A DNA stretch of 64,000 nucleotides from Streptomyces sp. OR43 (GCF_008042275.1 NZ_RDBK01000043.1:4202818-4266817); one strand, 5' to 3'; positions 1-9,139 are shown, counted from the stretch's first letter. The notes: a model not told the origin generated them from the sequence alone. Made by a program: numbers and translations.

Positions 1-134
1 GCCGCGACGAACACCGCGGTCCAGGCCCGGCGATGGGACGTCAGCGAGCGGCGGGCCAGAAACGCCGAGGCCCGCCGGCTCCCGGTCCGCACGCTCGGGC
101 GCACCGGCTTCTTCCGTGTTCCGGCGACCGTCAT
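1..134 (-). CDS. ABC transporter permease, N-terminal fragment (cut by window edge)
   Basis: Only about 44 codons are inside the window. The ATG at 134-132 overlaps the stop of the upstream ATPase gene (ATGA), which is typical of coupled ABC genes. The visible residues are basic, then ARRSLTSHRRAWTAVFVAA, which looks like the first cytoplasmic stretch and first membrane helix of an FtsX/MacB-type permease. It presumably pairs with the ATPase at 131-841 in one exporter. The family call is an inference from this short stretch and the neighbour. Confidence 0.6.
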   Translation of the reverse strand, partial: MTVAGTRKKPVRPSVRTGSRRASAFLARRSLTSHRRAWTAVFVA

Positions 135-841
135 CGCAGCCGGCCCCCGTCCATCGTCATGACCGTGTCCGCCCAGCTCGCCGCCACCGGGTCATGGGTG
201 ACCATGACGACCGTGCGGCCGTCGAGCCGAACCGCGTCCCGCAGCAGTCCCAGCACCAGGGCCGCCGACTCCGGGTCCAGGGAGGCCGTCGGCTCGTCCG
301 CGAAGAGCACATCGGGTTCGGTCACCAACGCCCTCGCGACCGCGACCCGTTGCTGCTCGCCGCCCGACAGGGCCGCCGGGCCCCCACCGCCCCGGCCGGA
401 CAGCCCGACCCGCTCCAGCAGCCGACGCCCACGGTCCAGCACATCTGCGGCCCCGGGATCGGCGCCGGCCAGGACCAGCGGCAGCACGACGTTCTCCTCG
501 ATGCTCAGGGACGCCACCAGGTTCAGCGCGTGCGACTGGAAGACGAAGCCGATCCTGTCCCGGCGCAGCCGGGTCAGCGCGGCCTCGGAGAGCGTGCCGA
601 GATCGGTCCCGGCGATCCGTACCGTGCCCGACGACGGACGGTCCAGGCCCGCCGCGCACTGGAGGAACGTGCTCTTGCCCGACCCCGACGGGCCGGCCAC
701 CGCGGTGAAACTCCCCACGGGGATCACACAGCTCACCGCGTCCAGCGCGACGGCCTCCCGGCCGCTGCCGCGCCGCCCGTGGCGTCGGCTCACCGCCTCC
801 AGCTCCAGCGCCGCCGTGCGCACTGCCGTGGTTGTCTCCAC
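131..841 (-). CDS. ABC transporter ATP-binding protein (MacB/LolD type)
   Basis: A 236-residue ATPase. It has a Walker A motif (GPSGSGKST), the Q-loop in FVFQSHALNLV, the signature LSGGEQQRVAVARAL, the Walker B motif VLFADEPTASLD and the H-loop VMVTHD. This pattern is that of the LolD/MacB family, which works with FtsX-like permeases to export peptides, lipids or drugs. I chose the GTG at 841 because GAGGGG lies just before it; the open frame upstream is a GC-rich extension. It is divergent from the histidine kinase gene at 1011, so the two-component system may control it, as is common for such exporters. Confidence 0.88.
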   Translation of the reverse strand: METTTAVRTAALELEAVSRRHGRRGSGREAVALDAVSCVIPVGSFTAVAGPSGSGKSTFLQCAAGLDRPSSGTVRIAGTDLGTLSEAALTRLRRDRIGFVFQSHALNLVASLSIEENVVLPLVLAGADPGAADVLDRGRRLLERVGLSGRGGGGPAALSGGEQQRVAVARALVTEPDVLFADEPTASLDPESAALVLGLLRDAVRLDGRTVVMVTHDPVAASWADTVMTMDGGRLR

Positions 842-1010
842 CGTGGTCCCCTCGCCTCTTTCGTACTTTCTGACCTGCGTAAACGCTATGAGCGCGGGGG
901 TGTGCGGGCGAGGGTGCGCGCTCCCGGACCGGGGGTGTAGCCGGCACCACCACCGCCCGGGGGGACGGCTCCACTCCGGGGGCGGCCGAGCCCCCGTAAC
1001 GTAGTGCGGC

Positions 1011-2240
1011 ATGAGCACCGCCCCCGTCCCGCTGACCGTCGCAGTCCGGCGTTCCTGGCATGCCTCGCGCTACCTCTTCATCGGCATCCCGATCGCCCTG
1101 GTCGCGTACGTCGCCACGTTCCTGGTGGTGGCGGCGCTGCTGTTCGCGGTCGTGGTCATCGGACTGCCGGCGCTGCCCGAGGCGGCCAAGGCGCTGCACC
1201 GGTTCGCGGAGTCCGAGCGGCGCAGGGCGGCGGCCTACCTCGGAGTGCCGTCGCGGCCCACGCCGTACCTCCCGCTCGACGGCGGCGAACTCGCCGCGCG
1301 GGTCAGACATGTGCTCGCCGATCCCGTCGTCCGGCGCGAGGCGGTGTGGCTGCCGTTCCAGGCGCTGGCCGGCAATCTCGTCGGCTACGCCACGATGGTG
1401 CTGTGGCCGGTGGGGCTGCTGGTGGACGGGATCGTGCTCAGTGCCGTGCACCTGCTGGACCGGCGGAGCAGTGACGAGTACGGCACACCGCCGCCCGAGC
1501 GCCCTGGTCTGGTCCTGCGCTGGCACCCCGTGCTCGCGGAACTGTCCGCGAGCTGGACGAGGACCCTGCTGACGCCCCCGCACTCCGCCGAACTCGAGGA
1601 ACGCATCACCCAGTTGACGGAGAGCCGCGCGGGAGCGGTCGAGGCGCACGGCGCCGAACTCCGCCGTATCGAAAGGGACCTCCACGACGGCGCGCAGGCC
1701 CGCATCGTCGCCCTGTCCATGCGCATCGGCCTGGCCAAGCAGATCCTGGACCGGGACCCGGCCGCCGCCCGGCAGCGCCTCGACGAGGCCCAGGACGGCG
1801 TCGACGCGGCGCTCGCCGAGCTGCGGCACGTGGTCCGCGGCATCCACCCCCCGATCCTGACGGACCGAGGACTCGCCGGAGCGGTACGGGCGTTGGCCGC
1901 GGACTCCGCAGTCCCCGTCACGGTGGAGCTCGACGGCGTCGAGGACGGGCGCCGGCTGCCGGCGGCCATCGAGGCCGCCGCCTACTTCGTGATCGCCGAG
2001 GCACTCACCAACATCGGCAAGCACAGCGGCGCCACGACCGCGCGGGTACGCATCGACCGGGCCCGTGACGCCCTGCTCGTGGCCATCGGCGACGATGGGC
2101 ACGGCGGCGCGGACGAACGCGGCGGCAGCGGGCTGGTCGGGATCAGGCGGCGGATCGCCGCCCTGGACGGCACCACCCGCATCAGCAGCCCCACCGGGGG
2201 GCCGACGGACATCGAAGTGGAGCTGCCGTGCGGATCGTGA
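1011..2240 (+). CDS. two-component sensor histidine kinase (NarL/DesK class)
   Basis: A 409-residue membrane sensor kinase. Hydrophobic segments at about 21-57 and 117-148 form an N-terminal membrane sensor region. The phospho-accepting His is His225 in ERDLHDGAQARIVALS, the HisKA_3 signature. The ATPase domain shows an N-box (IAEALTNIGKHSGAT) and a G-box (GDDGHGGADERGGSGLVGI). The response regulator gene overlaps its 3' end by 13 bases, so the two are coupled. Its stimulus is not visible; the divergent ABC exporter at 131 is a likely target, which would suggest a response to envelope stress or an antibiotic. Confidence 0.92.
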   Translation: MSTAPVPLTVAVRRSWHASRYLFIGIPIALVAYVATFLVVAALLFAVVVIGLPALPEAAKALHRFAESERRRAAAYLGVPSRPTPYLPLDGGELAARVRHVLADPVVRREAVWLPFQALAGNLVGYATMVLWPVGLLVDGIVLSAVHLLDRRSSDEYGTPPPERPGLVLRWHPVLAELSASWTRTLLTPPHSAELEERITQLTESRAGAVEAHGAELRRIERDLHDGAQARIVALSMRIGLAKQILDRDPAAARQRLDEAQDGVDAALAELRHVVRGIHPPILTDRGLAGAVRALAADSAVPVTVELDGVEDGRRLPAAIEAAAYFVIAEALTNIGKHSGATTARVRIDRARDALLVAIGDDGHGGADERGGSGLVGIRRRIAALDGTTRISSPTGGPTDIEVELPCGS

Positions 2241-2887
2241 TCGCCGAGGACAACGCCCTGCTGCGGGAGGGACTGATCCTGCTCCTCACCAGCTCGGGCC
2301 ACGAGGTGGTGGCCGACGCCGCGGCCGGCCCCGAGGTACTGCCCGCCCTGCTGGAGCACCGCCCGGACGCCGCCGTGCTCGACGTACGGCTGCCGCCCAC
2401 GTTCCGCGACGAGGGACTGCGCGCCGCCATCGCCGCCCGCGAGGAGATGCCCGACCTGCCGATCCTGGTCCTCTCCCAGTACGTCGAGGAGACGTACGCC
2501 GCCGAGCTGCTCGCCCAGGGAGCCCGGGGCATCGGCTACCTGCTCAAGGACCGGGTGGGCCGCGTCGACCAGTTCCTCCAGGCCCTGGACCGGGTGGCAT
2601 CCGGCGGCACCGCGCTCGACCCCGAGGTGGTCAGCCAGCTGCTGACCCGCAAGGCGTCCGCGAAGCCGCTGCTGAGCCTCACCCCCCGGGAGCGGGAGGT
2701 ACTGGAACTGATGGCCCAGGGCAAGGCGAACGGCACGATCGCCACCGAACTCGTCGTCACGGAACGGGCCGTGAGCAAGCACATCGGTTCCATCTTCGCC
2801 AAGCTCGGCCTCGAACCGGACGACGGATCGGTCCACCGCCGGGTCCTCGCGGTCCTGGCGTACCTGGAGGGCAACGGTTCGCGCTGA
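2228..2887 (+). CDS. LuxR/NarL-family response regulator
   Basis: A 219-residue DNA-binding response regulator. The receiver domain (about 1-120) has the phosphorylated Asp52 in AVLDVRLPP and the conserved Lys in YLLKDRV. The LuxR-type helix-turn-helix spans about 149-195 (LTPREREVLELMAQGKANG, then VSKHIGSIFAKLGL). The GTG start lies inside the kinase gene, so translation is coupled. It should be phosphorylated by the kinase at 1011-2240. No inverted repeat near the pair was clear enough to call its operator. Confidence 0.93.
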   Translation: MRIVIAEDNALLREGLILLLTSSGHEVVADAAAGPEVLPALLEHRPDAAVLDVRLPPTFRDEGLRAAIAAREEMPDLPILVLSQYVEETYAAELLAQGARGIGYLLKDRVGRVDQFLQALDRVASGGTALDPEVVSQLLTRKASAKPLLSLTPREREVLELMAQGKANGTIATELVVTERAVSKHIGSIFAKLGLEPDDGSVHRRVLAVLAYLEGNGSR

Positions 2888-2893
2888 GCGCGC

Positions 2894-3280
2894 TCACGCG
2901 GGCTGGAGCAGATCCCAGCGGTTGCCGTACAGGTCCTCGAAGACCGCGACCGAGCCGTAGGCTTCGTGCCGCGGCTCCTCCAGGAAGCGGACCCCGGCCG
3001 CCCGCATGCGCGCGTGGTCGCCGGCGAAGTCCTCGGTGTGCAGGAAGAAGCCGACCCGCCCGCCGGTCTGCGCCCCGACACTGGCGCTCTGCGCCTCGTC
3101 CTTCGCCCGGGCCAGCAGCAGCCCCGTGCCCTCGGTTCCGCGCGGACGCACCACGATCCAGCGGGAGCCGTCGCCCCGGTCGGTGTCCTCCACCAGCTCG
3201 AAGCCGAGGGCGCCGGTGTAGAAGGCGAGCGCCTCGTCGTAGTCGCGGACGACCAGGGTGACCAGAGCGATGTGGGACAT
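2894..3280 (-). CDS. VOC (glyoxalase/bleomycin-resistance) family protein
   Basis: A 128-residue protein with the vicinal-oxygen-chelate fold. It opens with SHIALVTLVVRDYDEALAFY and ends with VAVFEDLYGNRWDLLQP, where the metal ligands His and Glu of such proteins normally lie. The VRDYDEALAFYTGALGFEL pattern is that of small stand-alone VOC proteins of unknown substrate, often annotated as extradiol dioxygenase-like. It converges on the response regulator gene (6 bases apart) and is divergent from the kinase gene at 3338. The substrate cannot be read from sequence. Confidence 0.87.
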   Translation of the reverse strand: MSHIALVTLVVRDYDEALAFYTGALGFELVEDTDRGDGSRWIVVRPRGTEGTGLLLARAKDEAQSASVGAQTGGRVGFFLHTEDFAGDHARMRAAGVRFLEEPRHEAYGSVAVFEDLYGNRWDLLQPA

Positions 3281-3337
3281 GGGAATCCTTGCGGGACGGA
3301 AGCGGAACGGGAGGCTCTCAGCGGGACAATATCCGCC

Positions 3338-3979
3338 ATGGACACCAGTGACCTCACCGGGCTGACGGCCCGCGCCCGCCGCCTCGCCCTGGCCGCGGAC
3401 CGCCGCATCCTCGGAATCGCCGGGCCGCCCGGTGCCGGGAAGTCCACCCTGGCGGAGCAGCTCGTCGACGCGCTCGGCCCGCTCGCCGTCCTCGTGCCGA
3501 TGGACGGCTTCCACCTGGCCCGGGCCGAACTGGAACGGCTCGGCCGGGCACAGCGCATGGGCGCGCCCGACACCTTCGACGCCGCCGGGTACGTGGCCCT
3601 GCTCCGGCGGCTGCGGGCGCCCGAACCGGGAACCGTCGTGTACGCCCCCGCCTTCGACCGGTCCCTGGAACAGCCGGTCGCGGGATCCGTCCCCGTACCG
3701 CCGGACGTCCCGCTGGTCGTCACCGAGGGCAACTACCTCCTGTACGGGGAAGGGGACTGGGCGCCCGTGCGGGGGCTGCTCGACGAGGCGTGGTTCCTGG
3801 AACTCGACCAGGACGTACGGATCCACAGGCTCGTCGACCGGCATGTGCGATTCGGGAAGCCGCGGCCCCACGCGGAGCGCTGGGTGGCCGGATCCGACGA
3901 GGCCAACGCGCGGCTCGTCGCGGCCGGTCGCGACCGCGCCGACCTCGTCGTACGACTCACCACCGGCACACCGCCCTGA
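3338..3979 (+). CDS. nucleoside/nucleotide kinase family P-loop protein
   Basis: A 213-residue P-loop kinase. The Walker A motif GPPGAGKST is at about 29-37, followed by VLVPMDGFHLA with the substrate-site Asp typical of the uridine kinase/pantothenate kinase superfamily, then VTEGNYLLY and a lid with RLVDRHVRFGK. This set of motifs matches the small kinases annotated as nucleoside/nucleotide kinase family, which are related to fructose and pantothenate kinases. The true substrate is unknown. The ATG at 3338 gives the usual length; the upstream open frame lies over the divergent VOC gene. Confidence 0.85.
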   Translation: MDTSDLTGLTARARRLALAADRRILGIAGPPGAGKSTLAEQLVDALGPLAVLVPMDGFHLARAELERLGRAQRMGAPDTFDAAGYVALLRRLRAPEPGTVVYAPAFDRSLEQPVAGSVPVPPDVPLVVTEGNYLLYGEGDWAPVRGLLDEAWFLELDQDVRIHRLVDRHVRFGKPRPHAERWVAGSDEANARLVAAGRDRADLVVRLTTGTPP

Positions 3980-4047
3980 CCGCTCGCGGCCGGGCCCCCG
4001 GACGGGCAGGATGCAGAGAGCCGTTCCGCGCCGCCAGGAGGTTCCGC

Positions 4048-5178
4048 ATGTCCAGCCCGAACCAGCCCGTACCGTTCACCGCCGACGACTACCGGGCCCG
4101 GATGACGCGGGCCGCCGAGAGCGCCGCGGCCGCCGGACTCGCGGGTGTACTGGTGGCCCCCGGACCGGACATGGTCCATCTCACCGGCTACCGGCCCACC
4201 GCGGTCACCGAGCGGCTGACCCTCCTCGTCCTCACCGCGGGCCAGGATCCGGTCCTGGTCGTGCCGACCCTGGAGGCCGCGGACGCCGCGAAGGCCGTCG
4301 GCGCGCCCGCGCTGACCCTGCGCGACTGGACCGACGGCAAGGACCCCTACGCCGTCACCGCCCCGCTGCTCGACGGCCGGGGCCGGTTCGGCATCAGCGA
4401 CAACGCCTGGGCGATGCATCTGCTCGGCCTCCAGCAGCTGCTGCCCGAGACCTCGTACGCCTCCCTCACCGAAGTGCTGCCGATGCTGCGCGCGGTGAAG
4501 GACGCCCACGAACTGGACCGGCTCGCCGCGGCCGGAGCGGCCGCCGACGCCACGTACGAGGAGATCCTGAAGGTCCGGTTCTCCGGCCGCAGGGAGACCG
4601 ACGTCGCGGCCGACCTGGCCCGGCTGCTCACCGAGTCCGGGCATTCCCAGGTCGACTTCACCGTGGTCGGTTCCGGACCCAACGGCGCCAACCCGCACCA
4701 CGAGGCGGGCGACCGCACCATCGAGCACGGCGACATGGTGGTGCTCGACTTCGGCGGCCTCAAGCACGGGTACGGCTCCGACACCTCCCGTACGGTCCAC
4801 GTCGGCGAACCCACAGCCGAGGAGCAGCGGGTCCACGACATCGTGCGGGAGGCGCAGGCGGCCGGCTGCGACGCGGTACGGCCCGGTGTCGCCTGCCAGG
4901 AGATCGACCGGGCCGCCCGCGCCGTCATCACCGAGTTCGGCTACGGCGAACGCTTCATCCACCGCACCGGCCACGGCATCGGCGTCACCACCCACGAACC
5001 CCCGTACATGATCGAGGGCGAGGAGCAGCCGCTCGTGCCCGGCATGTGCTTCTCCGTGGAGCCCGGCATCTATCTGCCGGGCCGCTTCGGCGTCCGCATC
5101 GAGGACATCGTGACCGTCACCGAGGACGGCGGCCGGCGCCTCAACGCCACCGCCCGCGAACTGGCGATCGTCGAGTAG
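4048..5178 (+). CDS. M24 family Xaa-Pro peptidase
   Basis: A 376-residue cytoplasmic aminopeptidase P/prolidase-type enzyme. The N-terminal creatinase-like domain covers about 1-140. The pita-bread catalytic domain shows all five metal ligands: two Asp in VLDFGGLKHGYGSDTSRTVH, His in HRTGHGIGVTTHEPP, Glu in CFSVEPGIY and Glu in GVRIEDIVTV. Such enzymes cleave the bond before proline using two metal ions, usually Mn or Co. A good ribosome site (CAGGAGG) precedes the ATG at 4048. It converges with treZ and appears to be a single-gene unit. Confidence 0.93.
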   Translation: MSSPNQPVPFTADDYRARMTRAAESAAAAGLAGVLVAPGPDMVHLTGYRPTAVTERLTLLVLTAGQDPVLVVPTLEAADAAKAVGAPALTLRDWTDGKDPYAVTAPLLDGRGRFGISDNAWAMHLLGLQQLLPETSYASLTEVLPMLRAVKDAHELDRLAAAGAAADATYEEILKVRFSGRRETDVAADLARLLTESGHSQVDFTVVGSGPNGANPHHEAGDRTIEHGDMVVLDFGGLKHGYGSDTSRTVHVGEPTAEEQRVHDIVREAQAAGCDAVRPGVACQEIDRAARAVITEFGYGERFIHRTGHGIGVTTHEPPYMIEGEEQPLVPGMCFSVEPGIYLPGRFGVRIEDIVTVTEDGGRRLNATARELAIVE

Positions 5179-5188
5179 GAGCGCGTTC

Positions 5189-6949
5189 TCAGTCGTCGGC
5201 GAGCACCACGCACGACTCCGGCGGCAGATGCAGGGCCCCGTCAGGGCCCGGCGCGTCCACGGGCAGCCAGGCGGCCAGTACCCGGCCTCCGCCACCGCGG
5301 TGCCGGCCGCCGCCCAGCGGGATCGTGGCCGGCTTCTCGTCGAGGTTGACGGCGATCCGCAGATCGCCCCGGCGGAACGCCAGCCAGCGGGCGTCGTCGT
5401 CGTACGCCGTCTTCACCGTCGCCAGATCGGGGTCGCTGAGATCGGGCAGGGAGTGGCGCAGCGCGATCAGTTCGCGGTACCAGGCGTGCAGGCGGGCGTG
5501 CGGCTCGCGCCGCGGCTCGCTCCAGTCCAGACACGACCGGTCCCGGGTGGCGGGGTCCTGCGGGTCCGGGATGTCCTCCTCGGCCCAGCCGTGCGCCCCG
5601 AACTCCCGCCGCCTGCCGGTGCGTACGGCCTCGGCGAGCTCCGGATCGGTGTGGTCCGTGAAGAACTGCCAGGGCGTACGGGCGCCCCACTCCTCGCCCA
5701 TGAACAGCATCGGAGTGAAGGGGCCGGTGAGCACGAGCGCCGCCGCGCAGGCCAGCAGGCCGGGGGAGAGGGAGGCGGCGAGCCGGTCGCCGAGCGCCCG
5801 GTTGCCGATCTGGTCATGGGTCTGGGCGTAGCCGACGAAGCGGTGGGCGGCGCTGCGCGTGACGTCGACGGGGCGGCCGTGCGTACGGCCGCGGAAGGTG
5901 GAGTACGTGCCGTCGTGGAAGAAGGCGCTCGTCACGGTCTTGGCGAGCCCGGCCAGCGGGGCGGCGGCGAAGTCCGCGTAGTAGCCCTGGGCCTCACCGG
6001 TCAGCGCGGTGTGCAGACAGTGGTGGAAGTCGTCGTTCCACTGGGCGTGCAGACCGAGACCGCCGGACTCGCGCGGAGTCGTCGTCCGCGGGTCGCAGAG
6101 GTCGGACTCGGCGATGAGGGAGAGCGGACGGCCCAGTTCCGCCGAGAGCGCGTCGGTGGAGGTGGACAGCTCTTCCAGGAACGTCAGCGCCCGTGTGTCG
6201 GCCAGCGCGTGCACCGCGTCGAGCCGGAGCCCGTCGAGCCGGTAGTCGCGCAGCCAGGCGAGCGCGCTGCCCAGCAGGAAGGCCCGCACCTCGTCGGAGC
6301 CCGGCGCGTCCAGATTGACCGCCGCGCCCCAGGGGGTGTGGTGCGTCTCGGTGAAGTACGGGCCGAAGGCGGGGAGGTAGTTGCCGGACGGGCCCAGATG
6401 GTTGTGGACCACGTCCAGGACGACCGCGAGCCCGAGCCCGTGCGCCGTGTCGACAAAGCGCTTCAGTCCTTGGGGGCCGCCGTACGGCTCGTGCACGGCC
6501 CACAGCGAAACGCCCTCGTACCCCCAGCCGTGGACCCCGGGGAACGGGCAGACCGGCATCAGCGACACATGGGTGATGCCCAGCTCGGCGAGATGTTCCA
6601 GCCGGGCCGCCGCCGCGTCGAACGTGCCCTCGCCGGTGTACGTACCGATGTGCAGCTCGTACAGGACCGCGCCCGGCAGCCCGCGGCCCGCCCAGTCGGT
6701 GCGCCAGGTGTACGCGTCATGGTCGACGACGGCACTCTCGCCGTCGGGTCCGTCCGGCTGGCGGCGCGAGCGGGGATCGGGGCGCACCGGGCCGCCGTCC
6801 AGGGCGAATCCGTAGCGGTCGCCGTCCCTCGCCTCCGCGTCCGCGGTCCACCAGCCGGCCCGGTCCGGATCACGCTCCATGGTCCGCAGCTCACCCGACA
6901 GCCGCAGGGCGGCCACATCCGCGTCCGGTGCCCATACCTCGAACAACAT
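5189..6949 (-). CDS. treZ: malto-oligosyltrehalose trehalohydrolase
   Basis: A 586-residue GH13 enzyme that releases trehalose from maltooligosyl-trehalose, the second step of the TreY-TreZ route from glycogen or maltodextrin. The N-terminal domain begins MLFEVWAPDADVAAL. The catalytic Asp is about D244 in DGLRLDAVHALAD and the acid/base Glu about E281 in SLIAESDLCDP; VVLDVVHNHLGPSGNYL is also typical of TreZ. The ATG at 6949 is preceded by GAGGGAG, so I did not use the upstream in-frame start. treY, its partner, lies 3.3 kb away on the same strand, so the pair is not one tight operon here. Confidence 0.93.
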   Translation of the reverse strand: MLFEVWAPDADVAALRLSGELRTMERDPDRAGWWTADAEARDGDRYGFALDGGPVRPDPRSRRQPDGPDGESAVVDHDAYTWRTDWAGRGLPGAVLYELHIGTYTGEGTFDAAAARLEHLAELGITHVSLMPVCPFPGVHGWGYEGVSLWAVHEPYGGPQGLKRFVDTAHGLGLAVVLDVVHNHLGPSGNYLPAFGPYFTETHHTPWGAAVNLDAPGSDEVRAFLLGSALAWLRDYRLDGLRLDAVHALADTRALTFLEELSTSTDALSAELGRPLSLIAESDLCDPRTTTPRESGGLGLHAQWNDDFHHCLHTALTGEAQGYYADFAAAPLAGLAKTVTSAFFHDGTYSTFRGRTHGRPVDVTRSAAHRFVGYAQTHDQIGNRALGDRLAASLSPGLLACAAALVLTGPFTPMLFMGEEWGARTPWQFFTDHTDPELAEAVRTGRRREFGAHGWAEEDIPDPQDPATRDRSCLDWSEPRREPHARLHAWYRELIALRHSLPDLSDPDLATVKTAYDDDARWLAFRRGDLRIAVNLDEKPATIPLGGGRHRGGGGRVLAAWLPVDAPGPDGALHLPPESCVVLADD

Positions 6950-7174
6950 GCAGCGCTCCCTCGTTTCCGTGTACCGGCCCATGGTCGGCAGAAGGCGCGA
7001 TCTTCGACCCGCGACACCGGATCGAGCCCGATACTGGCGATTAAGGTCTGATTCTGATCATTGCCCTGCCGGCTTCTGACCTACGCACTCCCTCTTACGG
7101 CTGTGGAAGCCGATAGGGCCATGCCGCCGTTCCCTCGGGCGAGAGCTGACATGAGCCGCCCGCCGGGCCCCGTG

Positions 7175-8131
7175 TCAGTGGTCCCACACCATGTCGAAGG
7201 CGCGCTCGAAGTTGACGTAGCCCAGACGTGCGAAGGACTTCGCCATCGGCACGTTGCCCAGGTCCGTCGACGCCCGGATGCGCTCCACACCGTCCTGCCC
7301 GGCGAGCACCCGGGTTCCCTCCGCGAGGAGTTCGTCGATGTAGCCGTGACCCCGTCGCGCCGGCACGACCCCGATGTACGCGATGATCGGGTGGTAGTTG
7401 TTGCGGGCCGGGACCACGAAGCCGACCGGTTCGCCGTCCGGGAGTTCGGCGACGCGCCACCACTCCCGAGGGGTCGAGTAGTGGGCGAGCTCCTCGTCGT
7501 AGTGCTTCTCCGCGGCCTCGCGCGCCGACAGGCCCGACGCCATGTCCTGCTGTCCGTGCGCGTCGAGCGTGCCCTCCATCACCGGCGTCATCAACGCCAG
7601 GAGATCCTCGCGCCCCGACACCGGGCGGAACCGCAGCCGGCCGCTGTCGGCCGGAACGGGCGTGCCCGCACGCCACTCCAGACGCAGCCGCTCCACGAGC
7701 ATCCGGGCACCGCCGCGTTCCATGACCCGGACGCGCGCCTCCACGACGTCACGGGCCGCCGGGTCCTCGCGCCAGTCGGGCGGCACGTAACGTCCGTACT
7801 CGGGACGCGGGGCACCGGCCGGAACGACGGCGGCCGTCGCCGTCTCCAGCAGCCGCGCTCCCGCCTCGCCGCGCTCGGGCTCGGGAAGCGTGTCGTCCAG
7901 GTCGAAGACGTCGAGGAGCAGCGGCTGCCTGCCGTCCTTGCTCCACCAGGCGATCCGCGCCACCACCCGGTCGCCCCGCAGGGCCACCCACATCCACTCC
8001 GGGCGGCGACGCCCCGCCGCCAGGTCGTCCGCGAGTTCGTGATCCAGGACGTAGGACAGCCGGCGGAAGAGACCGAGCTCCTCCGGCCCGCTGATCGGAC
8101 GGACCGTCATGCCGAGTGGCGCGTCGAGCAC
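7175..8131 (-). CDS. GNAT family N-acetyltransferase (two GNAT-like halves)
   Basis: A protein of about 318 residues. The C-terminal half holds a recognisable acetyl-CoA site (AYIGVVPARRGHGYIDELL, with the R/Q-x-x-G-x-G/A pattern) and ends with the GNAT-like DLGNVPMAKSFARLGYVNFE. The N-terminal half (about 1-150) also has GNAT-like spacing but a weak acetyl-CoA loop, so it may be a degenerate partner domain. The acceptor is unknown. The start is uncertain: the GTG at 8131 has GGGGGA a few bases before it, while the ATG at 8110 has no ribosome site. Confidence 0.82.
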   Translation of the reverse strand: MLDAPLGMTVRPISGPEELGLFRRLSYVLDHELADDLAAGRRRPEWMWVALRGDRVVARIAWWSKDGRQPLLLDVFDLDDTLPEPERGEAGARLLETATAAVVPAGAPRPEYGRYVPPDWREDPAARDVVEARVRVMERGGARMLVERLRLEWRAGTPVPADSGRLRFRPVSGREDLLALMTPVMEGTLDAHGQQDMASGLSAREAAEKHYDEELAHYSTPREWWRVAELPDGEPVGFVVPARNNYHPIIAYIGVVPARRGHGYIDELLAEGTRVLAGQDGVERIRASTDLGNVPMAKSFARLGYVNFERAFDMVWDH

Positions 8132-8305
8132 AAATCCCCCACAGGTGTACGGGCTCGCCCGGCGGTCGCCGGAGCGGCACGGCGGCCGACAGTAGCAACG
8201 CCCGGCGCGCGGTGTCCCGGACATTTCCGGGGCCGCGCAGGTCAGGAGGGCGGAAAGCGGAGATGTTCTGGACACTCCGGGGCGGTCGGCCCGACAATTG
8301 GCCCT

Positions 8306-8872
8306 GTGACATCCTCCTTCGAGTCCCACACGTATCCCGCGCGGCTGTCCGACGCCCAGCGCGACCGTGTTCTCGGTGCGCTCAGAGAGGGTGCGGCACA
8401 GGGCAAGCTCTCCCACGACACCTTCATGCGGCGGATGGAACTGGCCCTGACCGCCAGCCGTTCCGAGCAACTGGACGCGCTCACCGCCGACCTGGAACAC
8501 GAGGGCCGGTGGTCGCGGCCGCTGTTCCGGGCCGTGAGCGGGCTCTCCGGCTTCCCCGAACGGATACGCAGGGCATGGCGGGCCGAACGGCTGCCCAAAC
8601 TGCTGCTCCCGGCACCGAGTCCGCACCCGCTGCGCATCGGCCGCGACCCGGGCAACGGACTGCGCCTCAGCCACGAGACGGTGTCCCGGGCGCACGCCGA
8701 ACTCACCGCGGACGGCGGCCTGTGGGTGCTGCGCGACCTCGGCTCGACCAACGGCACCTGCGTCAACGGGCAGCGCGTCACGGGCGCGGTCCCGGTGCGG
8801 GAGGGGGACCAGGTGAGCTTCGGCAGGATGACCTTCCGGCTCTCCGCGCCCGCGCTCCGGCCGCCCGCCTGA
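8306..8872 (+). CDS. DUF1707 and FHA domain protein
   Basis: A 188-residue protein. Residues about 10-65 (LSDAQRDRVLGALREGAA... HDTFMRRMELALTA) match the DUF1707 domain common at the N-terminus of actinobacterial signalling and membrane proteins. Residues about 105-175 form a forkhead-associated domain with the phospho-threonine pocket residues in GRDPGNGL, SRAHAEL and LGSTNGTCVNG. It should bind a phosphothreonine partner made by a Ser/Thr kinase, but no kinase is nearby. The GTG at 8306 has no clear ribosome site and may be nearly leaderless. Confidence 0.87.
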   Translation: MTSSFESHTYPARLSDAQRDRVLGALREGAAQGKLSHDTFMRRMELALTASRSEQLDALTADLEHEGRWSRPLFRAVSGLSGFPERIRRAWRAERLPKLLLPAPSPHPLRIGRDPGNGLRLSHETVSRAHAELTADGGLWVLRDLGSTNGTCVNGQRVTGAVPVREGDQVSFGRMTFRLSAPALRPPA

Positions 8873-9042
8873 CCGGACGCGGTCACGCCTGCCGGTGCCG
8901 TCCGCGGCGCGCCGGCCCCGGATACGGGAGCTCGCGGTCTTCTCCCGCGCCGGGCTGACCGCCGCGGCCTCCGCGTTCACCGAACGGCCGTCCGCCTGCT
9001 GAACTGCCTTCCTCCTGCCGGACTGCCGTTCGCCTGCTTGCC

Positions 9043-9080
9043 GCCCGGACGCCCGGACGCCCGGACGCCCGGACGCCCGG
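9043..9080. repeat. 8-base tandem repeat, about 4.75 copies
   Basis: The unit GCCCGGAC is repeated head to tail without a mismatch from 9043, ending part-way through the fifth copy. It lies between the FHA gene and the P450-like gene. Such perfect short arrays tend to arise by slippage and vary between strains. No function is visible. Confidence 0.85.
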
Positions 9081-9083
9081 CCT

Positions 9084-9139
9084 CGACGGTGACCGCCCCG
9101 CCCCGGGCCGCCGCCCGGGAGCCCCGACGGTGACCGCCC
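9084..9139. repeat. 15-base direct repeat pair
   Basis: CGACGGTGACCGCCC occurs at 9084-9098 and again, identical, at 9125-9139, 41 bases apart start to start. It directly follows the 8-base array, so the whole interval looks locally duplicated. Confidence 0.75.

Noticed and set aside
192-2102. Minus-strand open frame of 636 codons over the histidine kinase gene
   Set aside because: The histidine kinase on the other strand has complete motifs, and this frame has none.
3432-5831. Plus-strand open frame of 799 codons
   Set aside because: It overlaps the P-loop kinase, M24 peptidase and treZ genes in other frames; its translation is Arg/Pro/Ser-rich without domains.
9043-9139. CRISPR-like array
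   Set aside because: The repeat unit is only 8 bases with no spacers, and no cas gene is in the window.
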